A stretch of 64,000 nt of DNA from Sorex araneus (lineage: Eukaryota; Chordata; Mammalia; Eulipotyphla; Soricidae): positions 34,627,557-34,691,556 of the forward strand of contig NC_073311.1 of assembly GCF_027595985.1 (NCBI RefSeq), in the 5' to 3' direction. Of this stretch, positions 1 to 12,500 are shown piece by piece. The notes under the pieces were generated by a model. The model saw only the letters and a program-made list of their open reading frames with translations, had not been told where the DNA came from and made no database searches. Made by a program: the position numbers and the translations under genes. The stretch's first letter is position 1, and every line of letters begins with the position of its first letter.

Positions 1-72
1 CATGAAGTTATGGCTTCAAACTTTCTATCGTGTATCCCCTTTCACATTCTGTCCCCTGAAGGGTGGAAGTGA

Positions 73-97
73 GTGGTGGTGGTGGTGGTGGTGGGGG
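73..97 (+). repeat. (GTG)n microsatellite
   Basis: Seven GTG/GGT units followed by a G5 run. Confidence 0.95.
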
Positions 98-237
98 CTC
101 CTTGTAAGATTTGGGTCACCTGCCTGAGAAGTGGAAGAGCTGCAGAAATAATCTAACACCACTCCACTCTGCTTATTACATCACTACACATACACAGATG
201 TGAGTTCCTGACTCATCTCTCCCATCATTTTTTTCCC

Positions 238-345
238 CCCTTGGTTTTGGGTGCTCAGGGTACCATATGGGACGCTGGGAATCCAACCCAGGTAGGCCGC
301 ATGAAAGGCAAATGTCCAACCCACTGTACTATTGCTCTGATCCCT
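238..345 (-). mobile_element. SINE family A, head side only
   Basis: Antisense CATATGGGACGCTGGGAATC, then CATGAAAGGCAAATGTCC and TATTGCTCTGATCCC. Confidence 0.8.
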
Positions 346-847
346 CACCTTTTAATAATCTACTTTTCTAGATTCTTGTTGGTTAGTTGAACTAAGTAAT
401 TTAAAGATCTGTTGTAGACAACCATTAATCAACCTACAAACAGTGGACTGGTGGTTTGGGAGAGAGTGGGTGCTTTCACTTCAAAAAATGGCACAAATCA
501 GAACATATGAATCAATGGGAACCCATGTTGACTGTATTAAAATATTTTGATAAACATTTTTGTAAGTTGATTTTAAAGTACAAAATGTTATGTTTTAAAT
601 TCCTCTTTGCTCCTTAATGCACATTATAGGTCAGGCAAATGACAATTGTTCACACGATTTAAAGACTATCAACATCTTATATATTAAAAATCATTTATTT
701 ACAAATTAGAGAGTATGAACTCCTTGTAGAGTTTAGCATTAGGTCCCATGGACACTACTGACCAAGATGAGGCAATCCTTTCTCATGCATCTAGGTGAAT
801 ATGTTACAGAAACTTTAAATGAAGAGCCTATCATAGTGATTATTGGG

Positions 848-1005
848 ACTGGAATGACAGTACAACAGTAGGGTATTTGCTTTGCACGTGGCTAAACTAG
901 ATTTGATCTGTGGCATCCCATGTGGTCCCAGTCCCACAGAGTGATCACTGAGCACAGAGCCAAGAGTAAGCCCTGAACATCACCAAAACCAAAATAAATA
1001 AACAA
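848..1005 (+). mobile_element. SINE family A, diverged
   Basis: GGCATCCCATGTGGTCCCAG and GATCACTGAGCACAGAGCCA identify it. The head is worn. Confidence 0.7.
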
Positions 1006-1149
1006 ATGAAGCAATAGTGATTAAAACCTCTGTTCAATTTGGCTATCACTCATTATTCTGTACCTAAACTTGGGAATCTGAAGTACTACACTTTGAATAT
1101 CTATTTGGGGAAATGCTTTTCAAGATCCAGAAAGAAAAGTTTGATTTTG

Positions 1150-1335
1150 TTCTTTTCCCTCTTGGTCAGGGGGAGAGGGGAGGCACACCCAGTGGTGCTC
1201 AAGGATTACCTCTGGCTCTGGGCTTATGGATCACTCCTGGTGGGGCTTGGGATACCATATGGAATACTGGGTATCAAATCCAGGTCATCCAACTGCAATT
1301 CAAGCACCCTTCATGCTGTACTATCTCTCTAGCTC
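1150..1335 (-). mobile_element. SINE family A, diverged
   Basis: Antisense CACACCCAGTGGTGCTCAAG, CATATGGAATACTGGGTATC and TACTATCTCTCTAGCTCC. It ends about 120 bases before the PLEKHG7 exon at 1455. Confidence 0.8.
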
Positions 1336-1454
1336 CAAAAATATGGTAGATTTTTAAGTGATTGCTCCTAAAATCAATGTGTTGAGAATGCAGTTTAGTT
1401 GGCATGCCAGTATTAAGTACCTAGTGATGGCATTAGTTTTCTTTTTCATTTCAG

Positions 1455-1608
1455 AAAACTGGAGGCTTAGACCTCAGTTCAATGTGCCCTTCACTTACTC
1501 CTGAGCTGCTAACTGTAATTAAAGAAGGTGGTTCATGCACAGTATTAGACCAGCCCATTCCATTAGACAGACTGGTACTTCGAAGTATTGATCCTCTCCA
1601 TGTGTCAG
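1455..1608 (+). CDS. PLEKHG7: PLEKHG7 coding exon (third from last)
   Basis: The acceptor is a pyrimidine-rich tract ending TTTCAG (to 1454) and the donor is CAG|GTATGT at 1609. It reads KTGGLDLSSMCPSLTPELL, then TVIKEGGSC and LDQPIPLDRLVLRSIDPLHVS, and ends in phase 1. The stretch resembles early to middle PH-domain strands (a DQPIPL...L loop). Confidence 0.8.
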
Positions 1609-3744
1609 GTATGTTTCTATTCCCTTCATTGTTGATCTGTTTGCCATCAAAATGTGATAATGGCCATTTTGGGTTTATAAGACATGAACCGAATTTCGGT
1701 CTTCCTAAGAGACAATACTGAGATGTCATGTGATTTTCTATCAATTGCTCTAGAAATTAGTTATGCAGTTGGGTTTCTAAGTCACAAACTCCTCTTTGTA
1801 AAACAGGGTTAATATATCTTAATGGGATGCCATAAAATAAAATAAAATAATGCATATCAAGCCCTCAATAAATGTTAGTAATTTATCACTAATTACTGTT
1901 ATTGAAGCACTGCTTCTCTGTGATGTGTTCTGCAAGTTCATGATACTTCATTATAATCACTCTAGAGAAGCAAATATTTCAGAACTGGCATACGGGTCAG
2001 AAAATATATCCATCAATCATTCTGTTCATTCATGCAATTACTTTCTGAGTGTCCCTGGAGAACAAGGTGATACAAAAACCAGAAAAGAAACAATCTTTGT
2101 TCTTGGGCTCACTCTCAGAATAGTGAAAGATCATTAAACCCTGTCAGGAAAGTTCTATCATTGCCTGCTGTGCAGGTGTCAAGGCATTCTTATTCTTCCT
2201 CCTTCCACTGAGATATGCAGTAGAGTGACCTGAGTAAGTTGTATCTTTTAATTTGGCTGGCACCAATCTCTGTCTATGTAGGGCAAATTGTGTAGGTCAA
2301 AGATAATTGCCCTGGCAACTCTGAAAAAGAGTCATCTCGTGGGAGCCCAATCTTTGCCTGTGGGCTTCCCCCACCTATGGCAGAGCAGTGAATCTGGCAG
2401 TATTCGGAATCTGAGTCTTCCAAATTCTTCCCTTTGTTTACATTCTCATGAAAAAACTCCCAGAACATCCTAGGCTAGGAGTCTACTCACTACCAGGAGC
2501 AGAAGAGATAAAAAGCTGTTAGGAGCGGAAGCTGCCTGAACCTCCATGAGGAAGAGCAGAGTCACAGGACTTAAGGCTCAGGTTAGCCATTGTCCTGCCA
2601 GTCTCAAAGACTGGACAGATTTGGAGATCTGGCCTCACTGCACTGCCAGAGAGATGCCTTCGTTTCCTTCTCTATTCATTTTTTTTTTAATACAATCAGT
2701 GCCTTTAAAAACTTCTGCTTCTCCCTCTGAAAAAGTCTGATTTGTCACCAGTTTCTTGTTTTTGTTTTTTGTTATTTTTTTTCCTGGTTCCTTTTCCCAC
2801 TGTTTTGACTCTGTGAGGTAAAATCTACAGACTCTTTAAATAGATTTGTGTGAGGTGAAAACTACAGATCAAGAGAGAATAAAAGGTAAAAAGCAAATTA
2901 TTTACTCAGGAGTGATACTTGGTTAGAAATCCTGTCTATATCATTTAAATTTCGTGCTATTTGGGAAAATTAATTTCAATCTGTTTATTTGCAAATGGGA
3001 ATTAGCTGTTCTATCTATAGGTTGCTATGTGGCTCAAAAAACAGATAAAGAGAGAAAAGCACAGTTCCCTTATATAGTAAGTGTATAATAAATGGTGTCA
3101 ATTAAAGAGCTATTCCCACCTGCTATATATATTTTAGAACATTCCTACTTGTTATTGGTTTCAGAATGACAAAAATCTATAGCCTTTGAAGAAAATGCAA
3201 TCCAAAATCCAGTCAAGAACAATGGCCTTGGCTCAGTCTTCAAGCCTCATTTGCTACAGGCAATTTAGGAGACAGAGAGTAAAACAAACACATTTCCCCA
3301 CCCCCTACCTTCCTTCCCTTCTAGGCCCCCTCCATCATTTTAATTGGTTTAAATACTCTCACCCAGAGGAGCTAGACAAAAATTCATGACCTTAACACGC
3401 TATTTGTGTAGTAAAATTTAGGAATTAGTAAAATTAGACTGTTACGTGTAATCTGAAATACTAGAATACCAATTACAGCTATGAAAATAAAAGTCACATT
3501 TGCTTTGGACCCTAAAAAAAAAAAAAAAGTCCAATCAGCCTCAGAGTCTGAGTAAAATGAGCAATCAGCCAGCCAGAAAACAAATTCAGGCCTTTCCTCT
3601 CTCCACACGACCAGAAGATAACCCTGGTTGATTGTTGCTGGTTTGGGTGTGAAATATAAATCGACTATTTGTAAGAATAGAGTCTGCAGAGTTTTATTCC
3701 TATTGCATTATTAAATCAAAGCTGAAGCTTTCATTTTAAAAGCG

Positions 3745-3785
<41 letters not shown>

Positions 3786-5590
3786 ACACACACACAGAGT
3801 TCCCTGAGTATGTCCTCTAGCTTTTCCAATTAGGGAAAGACAGAACAGTCTATTTTACAAACATAGAAATCATGTCATAAATCACTACTTTTGGTTTTGT
3901 TTTGTATTTCCCATATTTTGATGTATACTGGATATCATGTGAGTCAATTTGGGAGCTCTTCCTGGCCTGTTTGAAGCATCCAGGTGGTTTTTTATTTTTG
4001 TCATATCTTGTTTACTTACAGTCTTTGTTTTGATGTGATTACCCTTTAAATAACTAAATTAAAAACATTTTTAAAAAGAGTGATAGGGTCAAAAGAAGAA
4101 TAATTACATTGCTCTCCATTGTTTTTATTACCTGTATTTTACTCATACAAAATCCAGCTAATACGCTGTTTATTTTGTAAGAAGACTACGTTCATTTAAG
4201 CCAACCTTACATTTCATTAAATCCCAGAACTCATTAGCCAAGAAATGGCTTGTATATTTAAGTGGACCTACCTGAATATAGTACAGCCACAGTCTTGGAA
4301 TAAGATTTTAGTTTTGTAATTTTTGGTAATCTGCATTAAACTTCATTAAAACAAACAAACAACAAACAAAAAAACACCATCAAAAAAAAACACCTGACCC
4401 TGGTACTGAGAAATTATTTGGGTTTAATTCATATTAAATGATGTGGCTTTTGTCTTTGTCTTCTAGTCTTTGGGCTGAGAAATGCTTTTCTTGTACAGCA
4501 TGAAAACAGGTATCGGCAGTGTATAGCAGCATTCTTATTACAAGCACAGACGGAAAACATCAAAGTACGTATTACGACTTCCCAGGTCTTGAATTCAGAA
4601 TTGACAGAAGAAGATATCTGACCCTAGTGTACCAAGTGATGGTGACTGAAAAGTTTTGTGTAGCTCCCTCACCTGATCTGGGACAGGGTAAGAGAAGGGG
4701 CAGGAGAAGTCTCCACCAGATGTGTAAAACCTCCTGAGTTAGCAATTTCCTTACAACTTTCCTTTTCTGCAGCAGCAGCAGTGAAGGAACTGCCTCTGAA
4801 TGCTGCAGTTCCTGCAGGAAATAGGGAAAATTGTTTCGGATTGCATGATTGACTTTTAAGATACCTCAATCAATTTTCAAAGTACTTACTGACTTAAGTG
4901 TAGGGTGCCTACGGTACTGAACCATGTCAATTCTGCTTTTCCGCCTTTGAAAATATGCTGCTGCAATGTGGAGTTGAGCTGAAGTATGGCTGCCTCACTG
5001 ACTTCTCACATGTTTCCATTTTTTACTTTCGTCTGTTAGACCTTTCTTAGAGTACCAATGTGGCCAGACCGTAAATGTACTAGTATGCTATTCTTATAGA
5101 CTCAATTTCCTGGGTCATCTTCCTCAGTCTATTTTCCAAATTATGCTACTGGTTAAGAACTCAGAGTTCCACACAAAATAGAAATTCAGCTTTCAAGCTA
5201 TTTATATTTCCAGTGCTCATTCTTCTAATTAGTCATCACTGACTATTACAGTTCCTTAATCACTCATGACTTTATCCAGCTTGCATATTATACTCATTTA
5301 ATCTATTTGTGTTCTCATATATGGTTAGTGATGTGTATTATATAATGTTAAGAAAATGGGAAACATGCAAATTAATTTGTTTTAAAGAGCATGTCAGTAA
5401 TAAAAAATATTCATCCAAATATGTACTACTGCCAGCTTAACAATCTCCACTTTCCCTCTTTTTTCTATATCTATTTTAACAGAAAATATGGATGACACAA
5501 ATATCAGAAGCAATCTCCTGCTTTTTCAAAAATAAGGAAATGAAGAAAATATCTTTTTTCACATTGCCTGCAGAATCTTCTGAAATTTAG
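1455..5590 (+). CDS. PLEKHG7: PLEKHG7, last three coding exons (3' end of gene)
   Basis: Three + strand exons (1455-1608, 4467-4564, 5483-5590) join in frame: the first ends with one base of a codon completed by the second (G|TC, Val), and the second ends on a codon boundary. Together they encode about 119 residues, ending in PAESSEI and a TAG stop. The part FGLRNAFLVQHENRY followed by CIAAFLLQAQTENIK and KIWMTQISEAI has the pattern of late PH-domain strands and the C-terminal PH helix with its conserved Trp. PLEKHG proteins pair a DH (RhoGEF) domain with this PH domain to activate Rho GTPases at membranes; the DH domain would lie upstream of this window. The assignment rests on this pattern and on tail-to-tail synteny with EEA1, as I recall from human 12q22. 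Another PLEKHG paralogue is possible but less likely given the neighbour. Confidence 0.8.
1740..1910 (+). mobile_element. MIR fragment
   Basis: CCTCTTTGTAAAACAGGGTT and CCCTCAATAAATGTTAGTAA match the 3' half of MIR. Confidence 0.6.
2925..3100 (+). mobile_element. MIR fragment
   Basis: TTTATTTGCAAATGGGAATT, then GTAAGTGTATAATAAATGG. Confidence 0.55.
3751..3796 (+). repeat. (AC)n microsatellite
   Basis: About 22 AC units with one TACA interruption, in the last but one PLEKHG7 intron. Confidence 0.97.
4467..4564 (+). CDS. PLEKHG7: PLEKHG7 coding exon (second from last)
   Basis: The acceptor is TTCTAG (to 4466) and the donor is AAA|GTACGT. It completes the split Val codon and reads VFGLRNAFLVQHENRY, then CIAAFLLQAQTENIK. 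Thirty-three codons are complete once the upstream base is added, so the next exon begins in phase 0. Confidence 0.83.
5483..5590 (+). CDS. PLEKHG7: PLEKHG7 terminal coding exon
   Basis: The acceptor is TTTTAACAG (to 5482). It encodes 35 residues, beginning KIWMTQISEAISCFF and ending FTLPAESSEI, then TAG. The Trp and following amphipathic stretch fit the C-terminal helix that closes a PH domain. The start is fixed by the splice phase and not by a methionine. Confidence 0.82.
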   Translation, partial: KIWMTQISEAISCFFKNKEMKKISFFTLPAESSEI

Positions 5591-5759
5591 AAGCCTGAAA
5601 TAATTGGCATATCCTTTTTTAGATATTAGGGATTTAAAGTATTCTTTCATTCCAACATTTTATAACACTTATCTTTTGGTTAAGATGCAAGGAAATATGC
5701 AATTATGAAGAATTCCAGAATTTGAGACTTTGAGCTAGACAGATAGTAATAGTGACTGG

Positions 5760-5765
5760 AATAAA
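5760..5765 (+). terminator. Candidate poly(A) signal of PLEKHG7
   Basis: AATAAA lies 170 bases after the PLEKHG7 stop codon and is the first canonical hexamer there. No clear GT-rich downstream element is seen, and a longer 3' UTR cannot be excluded. Confidence 0.35.
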
Positions 5766-6199
5766 TTTGAACTCCACAGAATTTTTCAACAGTCTATACT
5801 AACATCCAGATGACCTCGTAATGTTCCAGTTAGGTTGCACCATGTGAAGGAACCACATGGTGCTGTTATGATTTTTAAAGAGTGACTGACCTGAAAAAAC
5901 AAGAGGAGGAGAACAAGGTCAACTACTGTGTCCAATATGAGTTCTAGCATTTTTGTGTATTTCTTTAATGAAGTCAATTTCGCTACATGGCTTATACACC
6001 AGACTTACAGCTTCGCAAGTCTACCTCACACAGTGATATTCTTTTAATACAGAGCTTGGTTTGCCCTTTTAATATAATAATCAATAAGTAAGGCATACAT
6101 TTTAATAGCAGTTTAAGAATCTCTATTTTTCATTAGTTTATCTCAAGCATGATTTGTAATTCTCTAATGTAGAAAATCCCAAAGTATAAATTTTATAAA

Positions 6200-6443
6200 G
6201 CACTGTAGCACTGTCATCCCGTTGTTCATCAATTTGCTTGAGTAGGCACCAGTAACGTTTCCATTGTGAGACTTTTTGTTACTGTTTTTGGCATATCGAA
6301 TACACCACTGGAAGCTTGCCAGGCTCTACTGTGCGGGTGGAATACTCTTGGTAGTTTGCCAGGTTCTCCGAGAGAGATGGAGGAATCGAACCCAGGTCAG
6401 CCGCATGCAAGGCAAATGTCCTACCCGCTATGCTATCGCTCCA
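6200..6443 (-). mobile_element. SINE family B
   Basis: Sense reading: the family A-type head (GGAGCGATAGCA...GGTTCGATTCC), then the B body (AGCTTGCCAGGCTCT in antisense) and tail ACGGGATGACAGTGCTACAG. No A-tail. Confidence 0.9.
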
Positions 6444-6649
6444 AAAAACAAAAATATATTCCAGCTTCATCAGTTATATATTTACATGAGATTTTCATAG
6501 AAATCATAAGATCTTCCTTTTAACATCATTTTTAAAGAATGATAGATAAAAATATTTCCTGGGTACTGACTGGTGTGTTTGGGGAAATTTCATTTGAAAT
6601 GACTTGAAACTTCATTAGAAATTTTATTAAAAAAAAAAACACCACACTT

Positions 6650-6930
6650 CCAGGGCCCAGTGGGCTAAAGCACATATTTGTATATGGGAGACACATGTTT
6701 GAGCACCACCAAGTGACTCCTGAGCAGCCCCAGAGCATTTCTGGGTGTGCATCTTCCCTCCAAAAAGTCCATGTGAAGACCAGGGAACGAGCTCAATTGG
6801 TTGGCGAACACACTTTGGATCCAGAAGTTCCATTTCTAACCCTTGAACTCATGCTCATGGTGCCCTAAGCATTACTGGAAGCAATTCCCAAGCACTGAGC
6901 CAGATGTGGCCACAAAACTTAAAACACTGA
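6650..6930 (+). mobile_element. Two diverged SINE copies in tandem
   Basis: First 6650-6765 (CCCAGTGGGCTAAAGCACAT, ACTCCTGAGCAGCCCC), then 6775-6925 (AGCTCAATTGGTTGGCGAAC, GATGTGGCCACAAAAC). Confidence 0.5.
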
Positions 6931-7406
6931 AAAAGACCATTTAAATTATTGTATCATAATAAAATAATAACATTGAAGAAATGCACTCTTTCCATTAGGT
7001 TTCATCAGACAAAATTCTACAAATTGCAATTTTCATTAGGATTACCACAATGGAATTAGTAAATGTATCATCTTGAACTGCATGACAAATAGTATCTTAT
7101 CCTCTGGGGTGCTGAAATGGGATAAAGAATTCAGTGTTTGGGGAAGTCATATGCACAATTAGCTCTTATGGAGTATGCAAATCTTACCATGAAAACCAGG
7201 CAGTACACATAAGTGCATCAGAAAGGCTCCTATGCACGGGCCACAGACCATCAGAACTCAGGGTTACAGTCCCCTTAGACATTTATCAGAAAATCAAAGG
7301 CAAATATGAAAAGCAGTAACTATTGTTAGTGTCTGGTAACAAATGAGTTGGGGGAAGGCAAAAAAGAGGTGAAACTTCAAGTTCTTTAGAAATAAAACAC
7401 GGTGGC

Positions 7407-7557
7407 GGGGCTAGAGCGATAGCACGGCAGGTAAGGTGTGCTATGGTCCCCTGAGCACCGCCAGAAGTAATTCCTGAGTGCAGAGCCAGTAGTAACCCCT
7501 GTGCATCACCAGGCATGACCCAAAAAGCAAAAAAAAAAAAGAAAAAAAAGAAAGAAA
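7407..7557 (+). mobile_element. SINE family A lacking the B box
   Basis: About 45 bases from the end of the A box through GGTTCGATTCCCAGCATCC are missing (AGGTAAGGTGTGCTATGGTC). It still has a normal body and A-tail. Confidence 0.85.
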
Positions 7558-8004
7558 ACATGGATAAAATTGAAAGCAACTTAGTCCAGAAGTCAATACA
7601 TACATATGCAAGAGAAGATGGAAAGATACATATCTGGCTAAAAAATATACAAAAAAATATTTATGGTAATATTTTTAGAAGAAAAAATTAATTTTCTTGT
7701 AGAGATAATTTAGGTATTTTAGATAAGTTAGATAGAAACTGACCTAGAAAAGGACAACAGACTAGGACTAGGTGACCTATCAAGATTTCTTTAGTCCTAT
7801 GAGTCCAATAACTATATACTATATAGCTTACGTACTTACATATTTTTTCCCCGGGTTAAAATAAACATAAAGGATATTAAACAGTTTAAGAATGTGATAT
7901 ATTATATATATATGTGATTTTAGTACTCTTATGTTCACTGAAATATTGTTCACAATAGCTGAGATATGGAAAAAACCCTAATGTCCCATTAAGTGAAGAA
8001 CAGG

Positions 8005-8205
8005 GAAAATGCAGAGGGTCAGGGTGCTAGCTCAGGGATCAAAATGAACACAATGATTCATTTTGATCCTCAGCACCACATGGCACACCTGAGTACTCCT
8101 GTGAGATCATATAGCACTGTCAGGTGTGATCATGGTGGCCTCTGTGAACTCCTGGTAGGCCCAACACTGATGGCCCTAGAACTGAACCATCCAGCAGTGT
8201 GTTAG
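8005..8205 (+). mobile_element. SINE, strongly diverged
   Basis: Contains GATCCTCAGCACCACATGGC and a worn body. Part of the insertion into the old L1. Confidence 0.45.
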
Positions 8206-8237
8206 CCATCACCTGGAGTGCCTCTGAGCCTGTGAGC

Positions 8238-8307
8238 ACTGTTGGGGATGTAATTCAATGGCAGAGTACATACCTCACATGTGTGAGGCCAGGTTCCCTC
8301 CTCAGCA

Positions 8308-8350
<43 letters not shown>

Positions 8351-8369
8351 CACGCATGCACATACACAC
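8238..8369 (+). mobile_element. Short tRNA-like SINE with (CA)n tail
   Basis: GGGATGTAATTCAATGGCAG (A-box region) and GAGGCCAGGTTCCCTCCTCA (B-box region) run straight into (CA)n at 8309-8369. Same type as 60620-60735 and 14929-15029. Confidence 0.6.
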
Positions 8370-8414
8370 GGTATAGACATACAGTGGAATAGTATTCAGC
8401 TTTAAAAACAAGAA

Positions 8415-8818
8415 AAGGGGGCTTGGAAGATTACTCCATGGTTGGAAGCCTGCCTCATGAGCTGGGGAAGACAGCTGGAATAGAGAAAGGATCACTAAGT
8501 CAATAATAGTTGGAGAGATCATTCAGAATGGGAGATGTGTGCTGAAAGTAGATAAAGGACCAAACATGATGACCTCTCAGTATCTGTATTACAACCCATA
8601 ATGCCCAAAAGTAGAGAGAGAACATGAGGGAAACTGTCTGCCACAGAGGCAGGGGGAGGGGTGGAATGTGGAGAGGGAGGACACTGAGGACACTGGTGGT
8701 GGAAGGTGTACAATGGTGGAGGGGTGGGTGTTCAATCATTGTATGACTGAAACTCAAACATGAAAGCTTTGTAACTGTATCTCATGGTAATCCAATTAAA
8801 AAATAAAATAAAAGTTAA
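8415..8818 (+). mobile_element. L1 3' UTR fragment inside an older L1
   Basis: Matches 23640-24075: GAGAGAGAACA, GGCAGGGGGAGGGG, ACTGGTGGTGGA, GGGTGGGTGTTCAATCATTGT, AACTGTATCTCATGGTAAT and an A-rich tail. Confidence 0.85.
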
Positions 8819-9259
8819 ATTATTTTTTTAAAAAAAGGAATTCTGCAATGTATGAACTTTGAGGAACCTATGCAAAGGGAAAAGCCAGTCATAGAAAGAT
8901 GAATACTGTATGCTTAACTTGTATAAGGAATCTAAGATAGTTAAAATTCAGAGAATAATAGTGTAGAAGTGGTTGCTTGAGGTTGGGATGAGGTATAAAA
9001 AGGGAGACAGGGAAGATATTATTAACCAATGGGCATAAAGTTTCAGTTAAGCAAGATGAATAAACTCTAGAGAGCTATTGTATGTACATTTAAAAACATG
9101 TGGAGGAGATATTATGGTAAGTGGTCTAACCAATACGATACATTAAAAAATATGCTACATAAACTGGAATTCTAGGAAGCTCAAAAAGGAACATATCTAA
9201 TCTATAACATATTAAGAGTGTGAAAGTATATACATTACACTCTTCAGAAGAAAGCAAAC

Positions 9260-9510
9260 TGAAAGTGAAATAAAAAAACCGTTATGAGAAGTTGGTTCCT
9301 AGGAGGGGGAAAAAAGGTGAAAGCCAAAGGTGCATTAAAACTTCAAAAAACAAATGACCACCTGGGTATTAGAACTATAATGTAATAAGAGATTACTTTT
9401 ATGTTGTTTACTTTTTTTAGTCTTGTTAATTTCCATAATAATAACATGTTGACCAAAAAGGGAATGTTTTAAGCAAAACTTCATTAATGATTCCTCTAAA
9501 AATTATGAGT
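9260..9510. other. AT-rich junction between repeats and EEA1 3' UTR
   Basis: No element recognised. The PLEKHG7 and EEA1 transcripts appear to end on either side of 5.8-9.5 kb without overlap, unless the PLEKHG7 3' UTR is much longer. Confidence 0.4.
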
Positions 9511-12500
9511 TTAATTTCAATTGTAATTTAAACAATATTAAAATGTAATCTGTCAATACCCAGTGTAAAGTTAAAACAGTCCGTAAATAAATACAAAATG
9601 GTTAATATCTTGGTCTGTAGTCTCTTTAAAAAGACAAAGTAATTGTCACAGAAGACATCTATTAGAAAGAAATGGGTTTTTAATCTTTGACATATTTTAA
9701 AAAACAAAAGCAACAATTTAATAAGGATCCTTCCATTGTTCTTTATACATAAAGATGTAAATGCTGTCATGTAATTTAGCAGTTACATTTATAATCAATA
9801 AACCTTCAATTACTGCATTTAGAAATTACAGTATTTACTGAGCTAAACTTTCTCACAAAATAAGGCACAACTACATGATCACAAGTAGTAAACACAATAC
9901 AAATAAGAAACTAAAAACAAAATGAGAAAATATTCATGCAAAAGTATCTACAGAAACTATGAATATATATGATCCAGTTCATGGAAGTAGAGAATGTCAT
10001 ACACATATCAGCATAATATTACAATCATTACTGCTACACAGAAAAAACTTAACTATACCCAATTCTATTTTATACAATTTTACATAAATTTAGTAAGTTT
10101 ATGCACAATATTAACATCTGTAACAATAACAAACCAATCATTAAAATTCAGGCAAAGGGCAATTAAGACACAATAACCTGTGGCACATTATAATTACAGA
10201 GATCATTCATCAAGCTCATGTCTAGGAATATTAGATTAATGGCACATTTAAATATATGGATCAAATCATCCATGGTTTTATAAGCCAAAGTGCATTTTTT
10301 AAAAAAAGCTATAGTCAAATATTTGATGAATACCAAAATATAAAATCATAATTTGCTCTCCACTTAAAAGCTAAACATTTTATGCAAATGCAAGTTTATA
10401 AAAGGGGGCTTTTAAGGTTCTTGATACTATAAAATAATCATAAAGCCTTTTAGAGGGAGATGGGAAACTAGCAAATTTGGCAGTTACTATTTAACATTAC
10501 CATGAGGAAACTATTAAACTAGCTAATTCCACATTAAGAGGTAGTTGAACAAAATGTTATTTGTACACTGCATTGAGGTGTTTGTGTTTTTCCCCCCTCA
10601 CGTTTTTCAAAATGAACAATTCTTAGACCAGCAGCATTGTACTCTATTTTTTTAAATTCTGCAAGTATACTTAGTTACACACTTACCCAGCAAGATGTGA
10701 AAGAAACTCACCTTGCTGGGGTTTGGAATTTACTACGTGATGCCAATATGCTTAGCATTATTAGAGTCAAGAACTGGTTCTCTATATATGCCTACTCCAA
10801 TTACAGACGGAATAATACGACCAGCAGATATCTAAACTGTAGCGCCAATAAGGGCTTAGAGTATGACTTTTTAAAATTAAGAGAATATGAAAACCCTTTA
10901 ACTTTTGTTTCCAAAACATCTTAAATTAGTGAGAGTTAATAGCAAAATTGAGGTTTCTAATATTATCAGTATGACTTATGGTAAACTGGGATGGGGGTGA
11001 CAGAAGAGTGAGATAGGCAGGTAGAGGGAGGGCTGTAAAATGAGACAGACAAAAAATAGAAAAACCGCCCTAACGCATATGATTTGTCTGTGGTTTTACA
11101 ATTTTGGTGAATATATGGGCAGGGAAATAGAACAAAAGAAAGGACATAAGTGCACCCAATTAGGAGATTAAGAGAAGCATCATTCTAATCCAGAAAAATT
11201 CTGATGCTTCATTATATTTTAAAAATAAAAAAATGCTGTAAATATACTTTTCTAATTATGCACTTAAGTCATTTATGTGTAAAAAGAGTTGGCTAATGAA
11301 AATGTCTAACAGTAGCTTAATTTATAGTATCCAACTATCATTTTAAATTAAGAGCAATTATATTTTCTCATTAATATATGCTCAAGGATATATGTTTATT
11401 CAAGTTCAAGGGCTTAATCAGTGTCTTCAATAGCTACTGACAACAAGTTTTACTTAGTACTTTTTCATGATAAATGAATGTGGCAATCTTACACTATATA
11501 TATATTTGGAGCATAAAAATGACTTCATTTCAGTAAGATGTTTTAAATAAAGTCTACTATAAATGAAATATTAACTACCATCCTTCCCTGCTATAATTAC
11601 CAAATGATTGCACTTACAGAAATGTAGCAACTACACATTTCTTCTCCAGAAAGAGACAATATTTTTCTATTCAGACGATTATTTTCCAAATAAAATTGAA
11701 AAAGTTCAATGTTACTGCTTAGCATGCAAATGAAATAATTTAAAATAATCTTTAATTAGCTATTCTGTTTCACTTCTAATTTAACTTTAGGATTCCTAAA
11801 TACATTTGTTTTTGGTGGTACTCTTATTCTCCAGCTATTGTCTGAAAGTAGCCTATGTTTGCAAGTAAAAGATATGTAATCCCAAATTTAGGACCATTTA
11901 AGTTTCAAATCCACAACTTAAATTCTTCCCTAGTAGATCTAGACTGATATAAAAAGTATAATACTTAATGTCTTATCATCATTTTGTACTTTTTCTCACA
12001 GGTAAGACTTTAATACTATTAGTTACTAGCTTTAGGATGCAAACATAGAAATAATTACTGAGAAGCTGAACTATGCTTGAGAAGCCTAAATCAAAAAAAA
12101 GTGCAAACTGATTTTTAAAAAGTTCAGATTCCTAAAGATGCTGGAGAAACAAAATTAAGGTGTAATATTAAAGCTAATACCAGGAGATATCCCACGTACA
12201 AGAAACTGAGAATTTGATCATTACACAGTTTCTCTTATTCATCCCCCAACTGGAGGTGTGGGCGAAGTTTCAAAGGATTCTTAATAAAAAATATGTATTT
12301 AAAATTAGATAGAATGAGAAAAAGAAAAGTTGAACCCAAATCTTTAAAAATACAAGCCCAGGATAGCCATATGTAAGGAAACTGGTTTTTCAGAGGTTTT
12401 CATGAAATCTCTAAAGAGAATTTGATCAGTATTGTTAAAAAGATAACCATGTTCAAGTCATGGTTAATACATAATTCTCTATAAAATGTGTTTAGAATAC

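Larger units (their letters stand above)
7925..9260 (+). mobile_element. Old L1 3' part, split by two later insertions
   Basis: 7940-8000 reads like ORF2 AEIWKKP-PLSEE; 8368-8405 reads IQWNSIQL in the following part of ORF2. After an insertion, 8840-9130 matches the post-ORF2 region of old L1 (AGTGGTTGCTTGAGG..., GGAGACAGGGAAGAT, AGTTTCAGTTAAGCAAGATGAATAAA). The interruptions are a SINE plus CA repeat (8005-8368) and a younger L1 3' UTR (8415-8818). Confidence 0.7.

Noticed and set aside
1..1454. Search for a further PLEKHG7 exon
   Set aside because: Only two worn SINEs, a (GTG)n tract and AT-rich sequence were seen; no open segment between plausible splice sites resembles a DH or PH domain.
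10637..10924. 95-codon frame opposite the EEA1 3' UTR
   Set aside because: Low-complexity AT-rich translation with no motif and no splice context; a chance frame.
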